64,000 bases of DNA from JACVRW01 sp963728495 (GTDB lineage: Bacteria; Actinomycetota; Thermoleophilia; Solirubrobacterales; Thermoleophilaceae). The stretch spans positions 372,001-436,000 of the forward strand of contig CAVSKI010000007.1 of NCBI GenBank assembly GCA_963728495.1. Direction: 5' to 3'. The translations under genes were made by a program, and so were the position numbers. The notes under the pieces were generated by a model that searched no databases, had not been told where the DNA came from, and saw nothing but the letters and a program-made list of their open reading frames with translations. Position 1 is the first letter of the stretch, and each line of letters opens with the position of its first letter. Shown piece by piece: positions 50,928 to 58,838 of this stretch.

Positions 50928-51827
50928 ATGCTGATCGAGTCTCAGGTCGCGGAGGCCCTCGCCCATGGGGGGCCCGTGGTGGCGCTCGAGAGCACGCTGA
51001 TCAGCCACGGGCTGCCGCGCCCGCGCAACCTCGCGGTCGCGCGGGAGGTGGAGGCCGCGGTGCGCGAGGGCGGAGCGCTTCCCGCGACCGTTGCGGTGGT
51101 GGGCGGAGAGATCCGCGTGGGACTCGACGAGGCGGGACTGGAGGCGGTCGCCTCCGGCGACGACGTGGTCAAGTGCGGCGTGCGCGACCTGGCGCCGATC
51201 GCCGCTCGCGGCGGGCACGGAGCGACCACCGTCGGCGCCACCGCGCACCTCGCGGCGCGCGCGGGTGTCAGGCTGTTCGCCACCGGTGGACTCGGCGGCG
51301 TGCACCGCGGGGCCCGCGACACGTGGGACGAGTCCGCCGACCTCGAGACGCTGGCCCGGACCCCGGTGGTCGTCGTGTGCTCCGGGGTCAAGTCGATCCT
51401 GGACGTGGGGGCCACGCTCGAGCGCCTCGAGACACTCAACGTGACGGTCCTGGGCTACCGCACGGACCGCTTTCCGGGCTTCTACCTGTCGCAGTCCGAG
51501 TATCCGGTGCCCTGGCGGGTGGATTCGCCGGCGGAGGTGGCGGACGTGATGGCTGCTCAGGCGACGTTGGGCACGGGCGCCGCGATCGTGGTGGCCAATC
51601 CACTGGGCCCCGGCGAGCAACTCGATCCCGATCTGCATGACCGGACGCTGCTCACGGGGCTGGAGGCGGCGCGGCGCGAAGGGGTGGCCGGCAAGGAGGT
51701 GACTCCCTTTCTGCTCGATCACTTCCACCGCGAGACCGCCGGGGCGAGTCTCGAGGCCAACGTGCGCCTCGTGATGGGCAACGCCGGGCTCGCGGCGCGG
51801 ATCGCCGCCGCGGCCGCCGCGCTGTGA
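50928..51827 (+). CDS. psuG: Pseudouridine-5'-phosphate glycosidase
   Basis: A 299-residue PsuG, which reversibly cleaves the C-C glycosidic bond of pseudouridine 5'-phosphate to ribose 5-phosphate and uracil. Family blocks are PVVALESTLISHGLPRP near residue 16, VGGEIRVGLDEAGLEAVA, VKCGVRDLAPIAARGGHGATTV, FATGGLGGVHRG and VVVCSGVKSILDVGATLE, all contiguous. ATG 50928 follows the glycosidase stop directly. Its end overlaps psuK by GTGA. Together with psuK it forms a pseudouridine salvage pathway in the cytosol. Confidence 0.96.
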   Translation: MLIESQVAEALAHGGPVVALESTLISHGLPRPRNLAVAREVEAAVREGGALPATVAVVGGEIRVGLDEAGLEAVASGDDVVKCGVRDLAPIAARGGHGATTVGATAHLAARAGVRLFATGGLGGVHRGARDTWDESADLETLARTPVVVVCSGVKSILDVGATLERLETLNVTVLGYRTDRFPGFYLSQSEYPVPWRVDSPAEVADVMAAQATLGTGAAIVVANPLGPGEQLDPDLHDRTLLTGLEAARREGVAGKEVTPFLLDHFHRETAGASLEANVRLVMGNAGLAARIAAAAAAL

Positions 51828-52693
51828 CGCGCGTACTGGTGGTGGGCGACGTGATGGTCGACGTGGTCGCGCGGCTCGATGCCCCGATCGCACGCGGCAG
51901 CGACGCGCCGGCGCAGATCAACTTCGGCGGTGGCGGCTCGGCCGCGAACGTGGCCGCCTGGCTGGCTGCGGCCGGTGCCGCTCCCGTGCTGGCCGGGCGG
52001 GTGGGCGACGACGCTCGCGGGCGTGGCGCCAGGGCCGCATTGGAGGCGGCCGGGGTTGACGCGCGCCTCGCCGTCGATTCCGAGCTGGCCACGGGCACCT
52101 GCGTGGTGATCGTGGAGCCCGGCGGCGAGCGCACGATGATCCCGGACCCGGGAGCCAACGACGCGCTGGCGCTCGAGGACCTGCCCTTCGACCTGTTCGT
52201 GACCGGAACGCATCTCCACGTGCCCGGGTATGCGCTGCTGCGCGCGGGCTCGCGGCGGGCGGCGTCGGCCGCGATCGCCCGGGCGGGCGAACAGGGCATG
52301 GACGTGTCGCTGGACCCGTCGTCGGCGGCTCTCCTCTCGCCGGAGTTCCTCGACCTTGCTCAGGGCGCGCGCCTGCTGCTGCCCAATGCCGCGGAGGCGC
52401 GGGCGCTCACCGGCGAGAGCGCCCCTGAGCCGGCGGCGCGCCGGTTGTGCGAGCGCTTCGCCGAAGTGGTGGTGACGCTGGGCGCCGAGGGAGCGCTGTG
52501 GAGCGACGGCGACTCGGTATGCCGCGCGAGCGCGGAGGCGGGGGTGGAGGCGGTGGACACCACGGGGGCGGGCGACGCCTTCGCCGCCGGCCTGATCGCC
52601 GCGCGCGCCGAGGGGGCTGACCCGCCCACCGCGCTGGCCGCCGGCTGTCGCCTGGCGGCGCGGGCCGTGGCCCTGCCCGGGGCGCGCCCCTAG
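51824..52693 (+). CDS. psuK: PfkB-family kinase, probable pseudouridine kinase
   Basis: A 289-residue ribokinase-fold kinase. The N-terminal FGGGGSAANVAAWLAAAGA and the C-terminal catalytic signature VDTTGAGDAFAAGLIAA (catalytic Asp in GAGD) are clear. Coupling with psuG by a four-base overlap (GTGA) makes pseudouridine the most likely substrate; on sequence alone another sugar or nucleoside is possible. The GTG at 51824 starts it. A 356-bp non-coding stretch follows. Confidence 0.88.
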   Translation: MTRVLVVGDVMVDVVARLDAPIARGSDAPAQINFGGGGSAANVAAWLAAAGAAPVLAGRVGDDARGRGARAALEAAGVDARLAVDSELATGTCVVIVEPGGERTMIPDPGANDALALEDLPFDLFVTGTHLHVPGYALLRAGSRRAASAAIARAGEQGMDVSLDPSSAALLSPEFLDLAQGARLLLPNAAEARALTGESAPEPAARRLCERFAEVVVTLGAEGALWSDGDSVCRASAEAGVEAVDTTGAGDAFAAGLIAARAEGADPPTALAAGCRLAARAVALPGARP

Positions 52694-53049
52694 AGGATGT
52701 GGGTTCGGTGCGCCGCGGCGCCCCGGGTTGCGCTGCGCGAGCCGCCGCGCCCGGTCGGGACTGTCACTCCGGTCGCGGCGCTGTAACACAAGCCCCTCGG
52801 GGGAGACGGATCGGGCCGCCGCGTTGGGCACTGTCCTGCCTAGGCCGTCTCAGGGACGGTCAATCCAGGACAGTGGCGCGAAACCGCGTTACGGCAACGT
52901 GACAAAGCCGACAACACGGCCGCGTCCACCCTTGCTGCCGTTAGAGACGCAGGTGCCCGGCGGTCGGCGGCTCGCGCAGCGCCGCGCGGACTACAACACC
53001 ACAACCCACATCACGCCCCCTACGCCCCCTAGACCCCTCCAGGAGGTGC
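52694..53049. ncRNA. Non-coding 356-bp region with nested inverted repeats; candidate structured RNA
   Basis: No open frame here has a ribosome site or protein-like composition, which is unusual in this compact window. It lies between the 3' ends of psuK and the DUF4349 gene, so it is not a leader of either. It contains a 12-base palindrome GCGCCGCGGCGC (52710-52721), a nested 10-bp inverted repeat (52829-52875, separate entry), and tandem ACGCCCCCT repeats near 53014-53031. Together these could form a stand-alone small RNA or a bidirectional terminator. Strand and ends are undetermined, and I could not match it to 6S, tmRNA, RNase P or SRP RNA. Confidence 0.35.
52829..52875. repeat. Nested inverted repeat
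   Basis: Outer arms CACTGTCCTG (52829-52838) and CAGGACAGTG (52866-52875) pair perfectly over 10 bp. An inner stem CCGTC (52845-52849)/GACGG (52855-52859) closes a short loop. The same ACTGTC core recurs at about 52758. The size is right for a stable RNA hairpin with an internal loop or a protein operator pair. Confidence 0.6.
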
Positions 53050-54213
53050 TCAGGCCAGCGCGGATTCGCGCCGGCGGCGGCGCATGGCGCCGGTCAAGAG
53101 CCAACCGAGTCCGGCGAGCAGGGCGAGCGGCAACGCGATGGCCAGAACGCGGACGAGCACGCCGGCGAAGCCCACGAGCAGGTCTCCCGCGTCGCCGACC
53201 GCGTCGTCGAAGGAGCCGCCCACGGCTCCGGACCCCGAGTTGCCCTCTTCGCCGATCAGGTCCACCGCGACGATGGCGTAGTCGGTCCGCAGGCGCAGGT
53301 CACGCAGCTGTGCGCGCAGGCCGTTGATCTCACCCGCCACCAGGTCGAGCCGGGCGCGAAGGGCCTCGGCCTCGGAGTCGCTGTCGGCATCCTCGAGGCG
53401 CCGCAGGAGGCTCCGGCGCTCGGCCCGCGCCGCCGCCAGGCGGTCAGCGGCGGTCACGAAGTCGCGCGTGACGTCCTGTCCGCTCTGGCTCTGAGAGCTC
53501 ACCGTGCCCAGGCCGGCCAGCGCGCGCAGCGCGCTCTGCAAGCGGCCCGAGGGGATGCGCAGCTCGTACGAGCCCGTCGCACCGCCGTCCCCGGTGTCGA
53601 GCTCCGAGCGCAGGACGAAGCCGCCGTTGCGGGCCGCGACGTGACTCACCCCGTCGGCCAGCGAGGGGATCTCGTCGTCCGGCGCGGTGAGGGTCATCGC
53701 GATGGAACGCTCGATCCTGCGCTGGCGCTGCTGGGGGGCAAAGCCGGGTTCCTCGAGCGGAGGTGCGGCCAAGGCACCCTCGCTGCCGCCGCCGGAGTCT
53801 GCGGCGCTCGCCTCGGGTGCCGATTCGCGCTGGGCCGCGGCGCCACCGGCACCGCCTCCGCTGCTCTCATCGTCGGGCCCGCCGCCCGAAAGCGGTCCGC
53901 CGGCGGTGAACACGAGCACGACCACGAGGCACAGGGGCGCCAGCACACCCGCCACCGGCAGCAGGTTCACTCGCCCAAGCCGAAAGCGCGAAGGGCGCGG
54001 GCCGGGCCGGTCGGGAAACCCGGCCTCCACCCGCCGCCCGAGATCCTGCGCGAAGCCGCTGTCCGGCACGGGAGTGTCGGCCTTCAGCGCCAGCGCGAGC
54101 TCCTGCAACCGGCGAGCTGCGGGATCATCGTGCGATGCCGAGCCGCCGTTGAGCGCGGCGTCGACCGCGCTCAGGTCGCGCTCGATGGTGGTGGTGTCTT
54201 CAGGAGGCGTCAT
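53050..54213 (-). CDS. DUF4349 membrane protein, possible anti-sigma partner
   Basis: A 387-residue membrane protein. The N-terminal 70 residues are cytosolic (ERDLSAVDAALNGG, LQELALALKADTPVP), then one helix (LLPVAGVLAPLCLVVVLVFTAGG), a Gly/Ser/Ala linker and an external DUF4349 domain. That domain shows ARNGGFVLRSELDTGDGGATGSYELRIP and a coiled coil (RLAAARAERRSLLRRL...). A second helix near the C-terminus (VLVRVLAIALPLALLAGLGWLL) precedes a basic tail. Its start lies 14 bases inside the end of the ECF sigma gene, so coupling is strong. Acting as the sigma factor's membrane anti-sigma is inference: there is no HxxxCxxC zinc motif. Confidence 0.8.
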   Translation of the reverse strand: MTPPEDTTTIERDLSAVDAALNGGSASHDDPAARRLQELALALKADTPVPDSGFAQDLGRRVEAGFPDRPGPRPSRFRLGRVNLLPVAGVLAPLCLVVVLVFTAGGPLSGGGPDDESSGGGAGGAAAQRESAPEASAADSGGGSEGALAAPPLEEPGFAPQQRQRRIERSIAMTLTAPDDEIPSLADGVSHVAARNGGFVLRSELDTGDGGATGSYELRIPSGRLQSALRALAGLGTVSSQSQSGQDVTRDFVTAADRLAAARAERRSLLRRLEDADSDSEAEALRARLDLVAGEINGLRAQLRDLRLRTDYAIVAVDLIGEEGNSGSGAVGGSFDDAVGDAGDLLVGFAGVLVRVLAIALPLALLAGLGWLLTGAMRRRRRESALA

Positions 54214-54766
54214 TGCAGGCCTTTCGCAGCTTCGTCAGGGCGCGGTGCAATCGCGTTCCGGCGTTGGTCTCGGACATCCCGAGCACCCGTGCAATCTCCG
54301 CGTTGGAAAGCCCACCCGAGAACTTGAGGGCGATCAGGTCGCGCTCCTTGCCGTCGAGTGTGGCCAGCGCGGCGCGCACCAGCTCGCGGCGCAGCGCCAG
54401 CTCGGCGTGGTCCTCCAGCGAGGGTGCCGAGGTGTCCTCCGGATCGGTTTCGAGGCTGGCGCGGCGCTTTCGGCGGCGCAGCTCGTCGAGCGCGGCGTTA
54501 CGGGCGATGCCGAACAACCACGCCTCCATGCTGCCCCGCCGGGAGCGGTAGCTCGAGCGCCTACGGTAGGCGCGCTCGAAGGCCTGCGCGGTCACGTCCT
54601 CAGCCGCCGAGCGGTCACGCAAGAGCGATGCCACGTAGGCGTACACGCGCGGAAACGTCCGCTCGTAGAGCGCGGCGAAAGTCTCAGTGTCCGTCTCGCT
54701 TACGACCGGCATCCGCTCCGCAACAGCTTCGTGCACGCCCCCACTACGAACGTGCGTCCAGTTCAT
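54200..54766 (-). CDS. ECF-type RNA polymerase sigma factor
   Basis: A 188-residue sigma-70 factor of the extracytoplasmic-function group. Region 2 is ETFAALYERTFPRVYAYVASLLRDRSAAEDVTAQAFERAY with a C-terminal GSMEAWLFGIARN. Region 4 is LATLDGKERDLIALKFSGGLSNAEIARVLGMSETNAGTRLHRAL, a full helix-turn-helix for the -35. ATG 54766 is used; ATG 54712 (MPVVSETDTE) would start nearer the domain and is an equal alternative. It overlaps the DUF4349 gene and diverges from two secreted-protein genes. Confidence 0.92.
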   Translation of the reverse strand: MNWTHVRSGGVHEAVAERMPVVSETDTETFAALYERTFPRVYAYVASLLRDRSAAEDVTAQAFERAYRRRSSYRSRRGSMEAWLFGIARNAALDELRRRKRRASLETDPEDTSAPSLEDHAELALRRELVRAALATLDGKERDLIALKFSGGLSNAEIARVLGMSETNAGTRLHRALTKLRKACNDAS

Positions 54767-54824
54767 CACGCCCTTTGGAGGCTGAAGTTCAAGCCGGGGC
54801 CGGGACCGCCCGAATAAAAACGTC

Positions 54825-55448
54825 GTGGCCCGCCCCTTCGCAACTTTGAGCATGCTCGCATGCGCGGGCCTCGTCGGGCTGCCGTCGAGCGCCCTCGCCC
54901 AGGATCCCGCGGCGGAGGTGCCCGATGTGGCGGTGTCGGCGCCTCAGGCCGCGTCCACCGGCGCCGCGTACGGCATCGCCCGGGCCTCGAGCGCTCCCGA
55001 GCTGTGGGCGACCGTGAACATCTGCGACACGGCAAAGGATCCCGACTCGATGGGGATCCGGGCGAGCATGCCGGGCAACGGCTCGGATCAGCGCATGTGG
55101 GCGAGATTCACCGCCGAGTACTGGAGCCGGTCCCGCCAGGCCTGGACGGCGGTTAGCGGCACCGGTGTCTCGCCGTGGGTGTACGCGGGCACGGCGCGCC
55201 ACGCGCGCCGCCAGGTCGGCTGGACCTTTGCCTTCTCGCCGCCACCAAAGGGCGTGACCTTCACCATGCGCGCTCATGTGGAGTTCGAGTGGCGCCGCCA
55301 GCCCGCACGCAAGCTGGGAGCAAAGCCGTCCCGCGCCCGGGGCGGGAGGGTGGTCCGGTCGCTGATCAGGAGCACCGAAACGGGCGTCCAGGGCGTACAG
55401 GGCGGCGATCCGGCGGGAACATCCAAGGCCGCGTGCCTCATTTATTGA
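54825..55448 (+). CDS. Secreted protein, paralogue of the next gene (207 aa)
   Basis: An exported protein with a signal peptide (ATLSMLACAGLVGLPSSALA) and a domain of about 120 residues that is repeated in the next gene. Shared positions include LWATVNICDTA (versus SWAQVNVCSPT), MGIRASMPGNGS (versus LGARAQLAGDGS), RFTAEYWS, GTGVSPWVYAG (versus GAATSPWQAAG), and GWTFAF then a final conserved Cys. The two Cys (CDT..., ...AACLIY) probably form a disulfide. It has an extra basic region (residues about 155-190). Family not recognised; GTG 54825 starts it, 58 bp from the ECF sigma gene. Confidence 0.72.
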   Translation: MARPFATLSMLACAGLVGLPSSALAQDPAAEVPDVAVSAPQAASTGAAYGIARASSAPELWATVNICDTAKDPDSMGIRASMPGNGSDQRMWARFTAEYWSRSRQAWTAVSGTGVSPWVYAGTARHARRQVGWTFAFSPPPKGVTFTMRAHVEFEWRRQPARKLGAKPSRARGGRVVRSLIRSTETGVQGVQGGDPAGTSKAACLIY

Positions 55449-55519
55449 CGCGCCCCGGGGCACCCTCCGCTAGGCTCCATCTTCCCGGCGGCGAATGCCG
55501 CTGAACGAGACGTACGCTG

Positions 55520-55939
55520 GTGCTTCGGAGGACCCTTATACCGCTCGCGATCTGCGTGGCGTTGGCCGGCGTCGGGCCGGGCATGGCCAATGCCCAGGGC
55601 ACCGAGCAGCTGGCGCAGTCCTGGGCGCAGGTCAATGTCTGCTCTCCCACCCAGCTCGGGGCACGCGCCCAGCTGGCCGGAGACGGGTCGACGTCCGCCA
55701 TGTCCGTTCGCTTCACCGCCCAGTGGCTCAGCCCGGCCGGATGGGTGCCGCTCGGCGGCGCCGCCACCTCTCCGTGGCAGGCAGCGGGCTCGGCCGAGTA
55801 CACGTGGGGCCAGGCGGGCTGGACCTTCAACATCGCCGTACCGGCGGGCTTCTCCTACCAGCTGCGGGCCGTCGCCGAGCTGCAGTGGTCGGGTGGTCGC
55901 AGCCAGACCATCGTGACCGGCACCTGCGCGGTCGGCTAA
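55520..55939 (+). CDS. Secreted protein, paralogue of the previous gene (139 aa)
   Basis: Signal peptide (RRTLIPLAICVALAGVGPGMANA) followed by the same small beta-rich domain as its neighbour: QVNVCSPTQLGARAQLAGDGSTSAM, VRFTAQWLSPAGWVPLGG, TSPWQAAGSAEYTWGQAGWTF and a terminal GTCAVG Cys. It lacks the basic insert of the first copy and therefore shows the core domain of about 110 residues. GTG 55520 is the start. Tandem duplication with the previous gene is evident; expression through the neighbouring ECF sigma factor is a hypothesis. Confidence 0.75.
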   Translation: MLRRTLIPLAICVALAGVGPGMANAQGTEQLAQSWAQVNVCSPTQLGARAQLAGDGSTSAMSVRFTAQWLSPAGWVPLGGAATSPWQAAGSAEYTWGQAGWTFNIAVPAGFSYQLRAVAELQWSGGRSQTIVTGTCAVG

Positions 55940-55944
55940 CCCGC

Positions 55945-56643
55945 CTAGGCCCGGCTCTCGAACAGGCGAGGGTCGTTGGTGATCACGCCATCCACGCCCA
56001 TGCGCTCCAGCGCCCCGATGCGGGCCGCGTCGTCCACGGTCCACACATAGACCTGTCCGCCGGCCCGGTGCACCGCCTCCACCAGCCGGCGGCCGGCCAG
56101 AATCTGGTGGGCCATGATCGCTTCGCAGCCGCCGGCCCGGATGCGGGCCGCGGCCTGACCGGGCAGGCGCGCACGCATCACCCGGGCCACGGCATACGCG
56201 GGGACGGCGAAGGGGGAACGCACCCAATTGCGCTTGACGCGCGGTACCGACCAGCCCCGTCGCAGGCCGGGGGCCAGCTCGCCCAGGAGATCGAGGCTCT
56301 CGGGGAACATCGTCGAGACGAGCGAGCGCTGCGCGAGCTCGCGCTCGCGCAGGCCGTCCACCACCTGGCGTTCGTAGCCGGGCAGCTTCAGATCCACGTC
56401 GAGCTCCACCCCCGAGTAGGCCTGGCCCGCGAAGTGGTCGAGCCCCTCGTCGAGGGTGAGCGGCTCACGCCCGGCGGCGTCCTCGCCATCGTGGGCCAGG
56501 ACGAGCCGCCCGTCGCGGGTGCGCAGAACGTCGAACTCGATCATGTCCACGCCGTGCTCGAGCGCCGCCTCGAAGCTCTCGATCGTGTTGCCGGGAGCCA
56601 CGTGGTCGGCTCCCTTGTGGCCCACCCGAATTAGCTTTGACAA
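55945..56643 (-). CDS. Glycerophosphodiester phosphodiesterase
   Basis: A 232-residue cytosolic GDPD that hydrolyses glycerophosphodiesters to glycerol 3-phosphate and an alcohol. The active-site opening is VGHKGADHVAPGNTIESFEAAL, where the usual HRG reads HKG. Next comes MIEFDVLRTRDGRLVLAHDGE with metal-binding residues, then VYVWTVDDAARIGAL and GVDGVITNDPRLF at the end. The start is one of TTG 56643, GTG 56652 or GTG 56625; the first overlaps the end of the Nei-type gene. It converges on the secreted paralogue gene. Confidence 0.9.
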   Translation of the reverse strand: MSKLIRVGHKGADHVAPGNTIESFEAALEHGVDMIEFDVLRTRDGRLVLAHDGEDAAGREPLTLDEGLDHFAGQAYSGVELDVDLKLPGYERQVVDGLRERELAQRSLVSTMFPESLDLLGELAPGLRRGWSVPRVKRNWVRSPFAVPAYAVARVMRARLPGQAAARIRAGGCEAIMAHQILAGRRLVEAVHRAGGQVYVWTVDDAARIGALERMGVDGVITNDPRLFESRA

Positions 56644-57452
56644 CTCGGGCACCAGTAGGTCGTGCGGTTGTCGTCGCCCTGGCCGCGCGCACGGATCAGC
56701 GTGCCGCAGCGCCGGCAGGGTAGTCCGGTGCGCTCGAAGACCCACATGCGGGAATCGCCACGAGGAGGGCGGGGACGGCTCGGCTCGTAGGTCACGATGC
56801 GCCCGCCGCGCTCCACCGACATCTGCATGAGCGGGCGGATTCCGCGCACCACCTCCAGCACCTCTGCGTCGGACACCTCCTCGGTGCGTCTCCACGGGTC
56901 GACGCCGGCGAGAAAACAGCCCTCGGACTTCCACACGTTGCCTATCCCGGCGAGGTTGCGCTGGTCGAGCAGCGCGTCGCCGATGCCGCGGGTCGCGTCG
57001 TCCTGGCGCAGCCGGGCGAGAAAGCGGCTCTCGTCGAAGTTCTCCGACAGCACGTCCGGGCCCAGCATCGCCAGCCTGCGGTCGAAGCGCGTGCGCGACT
57101 CGGTCATGAGCTCGAGCACGGGACCGTCGAACTCGACCACCTCGTGGGCGGCTGTGCGGATCACCAGCCAGGCCCGGCGCGGGGCCCGCCGCCAGCGCTC
57201 GCCGCGCCGGTACACGCCCCACTGACCGGTCATGCGCAGATGGGAGTGAAGCGTCAGGTCACCTTCGAAGCGGATGAAGAGGTGCTTTCCGTGCGCGTCC
57301 ACGGCCCGCACCGCTCGGCCCGCGAGCCGTTCGGGCCAGCGATCCATCGCGTGGCGGCGCTGCGGAGTCTCGATCTCCTCGATCTCGTGGCCCACCAGTG
57401 CCGCACCGACGCGCCGGGCGGCGCTGTGAATGGTGTCGCCTTCGGGGCTCAC
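56631..57452 (-). CDS. Fpg/Nei-family DNA glycosylase (Nei2-like)
   Basis: A 273-residue base-excision glycosylase/AP lyase. The N-terminus reads M-S-PEGDTIHSAARR; PEGDT is the catalytic motif, but the nucleophilic Pro is residue 3, not 2. A Lys in DAHGKHLFIRFEGD corresponds to the conserved Lys, and the helix-two-turn-helix has QRNLAGIGNVWKSEGCFLAG. The C-terminal zinc finger is complete (LPCRRCGTLIRA ... TTYWCPSCQS). GTG 57452 overlaps the stop of the upstream peptidase gene (GTGA). Oxidised pyrimidines are the usual Nei substrates. See the finding on the displaced proline. Confidence 0.92.
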   Translation of the reverse strand: MSPEGDTIHSAARRVGAALVGHEIEEIETPQRRHAMDRWPERLAGRAVRAVDAHGKHLFIRFEGDLTLHSHLRMTGQWGVYRRGERWRRAPRRAWLVIRTAAHEVVEFDGPVLELMTESRTRFDRRLAMLGPDVLSENFDESRFLARLRQDDATRGIGDALLDQRNLAGIGNVWKSEGCFLAGVDPWRRTEEVSDAEVLEVVRGIRPLMQMSVERGGRIVTYEPSRPRPPRGDSRMWVFERTGLPCRRCGTLIRARGQGDDNRTTYWCPSCQS

Positions 57453-58801
57453 GGAGACAGGTGTGCCACCCGCAGCCAGCGCTCCAGGTCGAAGCCGGGG
57501 GCGACCTCGCGGATGGCGCTCAGCACATCGAACTTGTTCACCACGCCGTATCTAAACCGGCTCTGCAGCAGCCGCAGGACGGCGGTCATCCGCCGCCGGC
57601 CGATCCCGCGCTCCAACGTCTGCAACGCGCACGAGCCGGCCACGTAGATCACGTCGCCCACCGCCGCGGGGGCCTTGCTGTCGAACAGACCCATGCTCGA
57701 ATCGAGGGGAAAGCGCCGCCAGCGGCGCTGCACGAGCTCGAAGGGACGGCCGGGCCGGCAGAAGTTGGTGCGGGGGTGCAGGCGCTCGTGCGAATACTGG
57801 GCGAAGCTCTCATCCAGCCAGGGCTCCGCGAACTGGTTGTTCCCAACCAGCCCGTACCACCACTGGTGGGCCACCTCGTGGGTGACCACGTCCTCGATAG
57901 GCAGCGAGAACACGAGCTCCGGGTACTCCATGCCCGCGAGCAGCCCGGCGCCGAGGTCCTCGCGAAACAGAAGCACGTCGAGCTCGGTCGAGCCGTATGG
58001 GCCGAGCCGCCGGCTAAGGGCGCTGACCGCGCGGCGCGCGGCGCGCATGCTTCTCCGTACACCGCGTACGCCCGGGCCGAAATGCACCCGTACCTTCACG
58101 CCCGCCACGATGGCGTCTCGGCGCCGCAGCGGCCCGATCGCAAGCCCGAAGTCCCGCGCCTGATCGCTGTGAACGGTGAGCCTGCGCTCGGCGCCCACTA
58201 CCTCCTCCGACCGCACCGCGCCCGTGGTCGCCGCGCGCAGCCGCGCGGGCAGGCGCAGCGTTGCGTCCCAACTCGCGGAGAGCGAGTAGAAGCTCTCGCC
58301 CAGCGCGGTGTACGGGTCGAGGTGAAGCCCATCGCCATCCTCCACTGCCAGCACCGGGATGACATTGCCGAGCAGTTTCGTGGCGCCGATCCGCCCGAAG
58401 CGATCCGCCGAGCGCCGTCCCCGAATGCGCATGCGCAGCGACAATGAGCCCCGCGCGCCCGGAGCGACCGGGGCGGCGAGGCGAACCTCGAGGGCGGAGC
58501 AGCGCACGCGTTCGCCGGCCGCCAGGGCGGGGGCTTCCACCTCGACGCTGATACTTCGTGGCCGGCACAGATCGGGGCCGTTGGCCCACAGTCGCAGCCA
58601 GACCCGCTCGAGCGCAACGGGGCCGCGGTTGACGAAGTCGATTCGCTCGCGGCCCGTGAGCAGGCCGGCGCCGCGGTCTTGGTAGCGCAGGTCGAGCACA
58701 TACGCCTCCGGATCGGCGCCGCCGATCACGACGGACTGCGCGCTTGCCGCCGACGCGGGCACAGCGAGCATGAGGAGGGCAAGCGCGAGACTCCGGAGCA
58801 T
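57449..58801 (-). CDS. Secreted M1-like zinc metallopeptidase
   Basis: A 450-residue exported peptidase. It has a signal peptide (RSLALALLMLAVPASAASA), an N-terminal beta-sandwich of the M1 family type (YVLDLRYQDRGAGLLTGRERIDFVNRG), and the zinc site HEVAHQWWYGLVGNNQFAEPWLDESFAQY, giving HExxH plus the third ligand Glu 18 residues on. GMEYPELVF takes the place of the GAMEN exopeptidase motif. Most M1 enzymes are aminopeptidases, but with GMEYP the exopeptidase activity is uncertain. It overlaps the downstream glycosylase gene. Confidence 0.9.
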   Translation of the reverse strand: MLRSLALALLMLAVPASAASAQSVVIGGADPEAYVLDLRYQDRGAGLLTGRERIDFVNRGPVALERVWLRLWANGPDLCRPRSISVEVEAPALAAGERVRCSALEVRLAAPVAPGARGSLSLRMRIRGRRSADRFGRIGATKLLGNVIPVLAVEDGDGLHLDPYTALGESFYSLSASWDATLRLPARLRAATTGAVRSEEVVGAERRLTVHSDQARDFGLAIGPLRRRDAIVAGVKVRVHFGPGVRGVRRSMRAARRAVSALSRRLGPYGSTELDVLLFREDLGAGLLAGMEYPELVFSLPIEDVVTHEVAHQWWYGLVGNNQFAEPWLDESFAQYSHERLHPRTNFCRPGRPFELVQRRWRRFPLDSSMGLFDSKAPAAVGDVIYVAGSCALQTLERGIGRRRMTAVLRLLQSRFRYGVVNKFDVLSAIREVAPGFDLERWLRVAHLSP

Positions 58802-58838
58802 TGTTGTCAACCGTAGTGCGGTCGGCGGTGAAGCTCGC

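Noticed and set aside
52694..53049. Riboswitch (c-di-AMP or cobalamin) or 6S/tmRNA/RNase P RNA
   Set aside because: No downstream gene on either strand and none of the conserved core sequences could be found; kept only as an unnamed structured region.
55445..55476. TTGACG ... TAGGCT promoter before the second secreted paralogue
   Set aside because: The spacer is 20 bases, too long for a sigma-A promoter, so it is not listed as a feature.
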